This document shows, piece by piece, positions 6,296 to 7,133 of a stretch of DNA of 7,133 bases. A program made the position numbers and the translations under genes. Source of the DNA: CAYVBE01 sp964448935 (GTDB lineage Bacteria > Planctomycetota > Brocadiia > SM23-32); the NCBI GenBank assembly GCA_964448935.1, contig CAYVBE010000206.1, positions 1 through 7,133 on the forward strand. The letters are read 5' to 3'. A model generated the notes under the pieces. That model did not search any database and had not been told where the DNA came from. It saw nothing but the letters and a program-made list of their open reading frames with translations. Every line of letters begins with the position of its first letter. Positions within the stretch are counted from its first letter, which is position 1.

Positions 6296-7030
6296 TCACT
6301 CGGCGCCCTTGCTGCTCACCAGCTCGACCAGGCGCCAGACGCCGAAGCCCACCAGTATGAGCGCCAGGGCGCCGAGGGTCACGTACCGGCCGATCTCGGA
6401 CAGGCGTCGCAGGTAGTCGGCCGCCGACACCCAGGTGACCACGCTGAGCAGCATGGCCGGCACGGCCACCAGCATGACGCGGCTGGTGCGCATGCCCAGC
6501 AGATATCCGATGACCGCGCCCACCAGCGTGCCCGTCCAGGGGAAGGGCAGCCAGACGAACACGGGCAGCCCGAAGCTGCCCAGGCGGGTGACCTTCTCCT
6601 TCTGCTTCTCCGCCTCCCTGCGCGTGGCCGCCACCCACCGCCCGATGACCTTCAGGCGCATCGAGTTGTGGTAGAGCGTGGTGATGAGCGGGAAGAACAG
6701 GCAGAGGTGCATGACGTTGAAGGCGATCAGGACGGCCCCGAGTTGCACGGCGGAGAAGCCGAGTTCGAGGCCCGCCAGGATCGCGCCCGCCTGCCCGCCG
6801 ACGCCCGTGGTGGCGATGACCACGCACACCTTCGCTGCCCATCCGGGCTTCCAGCCGAACAGGATCAGCAGTCCCGTCAGCTCGATGGCCAGCAGCACGC
6901 AGCCGACGAGGAATATGATGCGGTGGGGTCTGGGTGTGGCGCGGAACATGGGCGGTGGCCAGAATCTTGTCAGCCGTCTTCCGATGCGGCTAGTGGTCCA
7001 TAACTGTTGATCTTTGAGGTTCAGAGCCAT
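6296..7030 (-). CDS. Multi-pass membrane protein, small multidrug export/COG2426-like
   Basis: The product is 244 aa. Hydrophobic segments lie at about 38-59, 66-90, 98-120, 154-178, 184-205 and 215-236. A basic cytoplasmic loop (125-150, rich in K/R/E) separates the third and fourth. LPFPWTGTLVGAVIGYLLGM (161-180) matches the hallmark P-x-P-x-TG-x-x-x-GA pattern of PF06695, named 'putative small multi-drug export protein'. An earlier motif usually carrying Arg and Pro is here GGQAGAILAGLELG (78-91). The family name is historical and transport is unproven. The protein is longer than typical members because of about 37 N-terminal residues. The ATG at 7030 has no good ribosome binding site; the ATG at 6949 (217 aa) keeps all membrane segments and is an alternative. 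Its stop faces the operon's last stop across 6 nt, with no visible terminator between. Confidence 0.75.
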   Translation of the reverse strand: MALNLKDQQLWTTSRIGRRLTRFWPPPMFRATPRPHRIIFLVGCVLLAIELTGLLILFGWKPGWAAKVCVVIATTGVGGQAGAILAGLELGFSAVQLGAVLIAFNVMHLCLFFPLITTLYHNSMRLKVIGRWVAATRREAEKQKEKVTRLGSFGLPVFVWLPFPWTGTLVGAVIGYLLGMRTSRVMLVAVPAMLLSVVTWVSAADYLRRLSEIGRYVTLGALALILVGFGVWRLVELVSSKGAE

Positions 7031-7045
7031 GCTGGTGAGGTCAAT

Positions 7046-7133
7046 TCAAGGCGCGGCGACAAAGGCGACTTTTTGGTCCCTGCGGAGCCGCAACGAAGAA
7101 GTGGCCTGCCAGAATGGCTCCCAGAGGGCCGGG
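7046..7133 (-). other. Tail of an open frame, or dispersed-repeat-like sequence, at the right edge
   Basis: On the minus strand 28 codons are open from the window edge to a TGA at 7046-7048, in the same frame as the downstream membrane protein. They read GAILAGHFFVAAPQGPKS in the middle. This could be the C-terminus of a gene lying mostly outside the window. It could also be non-coding sequence: the stretch has an unusual composition and gives the impression of the degenerate repeats scattered between genes in some planctomycete genomes. I recognise no domain, and no clear promoter for the downstream gene is visible here. Confidence 0.2.

Noticed and set aside
6069..6842. 257-codon open frame on the minus strand
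   Set aside because: It overlaps two better-supported genes and reads as a low-complexity Arg/Gly/Ala/Pro sequence.

Overview
The window is GC-rich bacterial DNA carrying six protein genes, one of them cut by the left edge, and one decayed gene remnant. Gene content points to a heterotroph of the Planctomycetota or wider PVC group, or a similar carbohydrate-degrading lineage such as Hydrogenedentota. It has a secreted GH123-like protein next to an FAD-dependent oxidoreductase of the FAD_oxidored type. It also has an ECF sigma factor with a membrane-anchored partner and a secreted protein resembling DUF3352. This assignment is inferred from gene families; no rRNA or tRNA is present to confirm it.

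Layout. Minus strand, 3060 down to 1: a signal-peptide GH123-like protein followed after 13 nt by the FAD oxidoreductase, whose C-terminus lies outside the window. A TTGACA/TACACT promoter sits upstream. Positions 3061-3573 are a divergent intergenic region. It holds that promoter, a short dyad, two imperfect copies of a CAAG-N8-CTTG dyad unit, and the frameshifted C-terminal remnant of another carbohydrate-active gene on the minus strand. Plus strand, 3574-6289: a tightly coupled three-gene operon of ECF sigma factor, single-pass membrane protein (putative anti-sigma) and secreted two-repeat protein, each joined by a 4-nt ATGA overlap. Minus strand, 7030-6296: a multi-pass membrane protein related to the small multidrug export/COG2426 family, converging on the operon with only 6 nt between stops. 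The last ~100 nt hold the tail of an open frame running off the window.

How the genes work together (inference). The GH123-like protein and oxidoreductase probably form a glycan-related transcription unit. The sigma operon looks like a self-contained envelope-signalling module: the membrane protein would hold the sigma factor and pass information from the exported third protein. The gene remnant ends against the sigma operon, which suggests the operon sits at a rearrangement junction. I see no CRISPR array, insertion sequence, phage gene, RNA gene or defence system.
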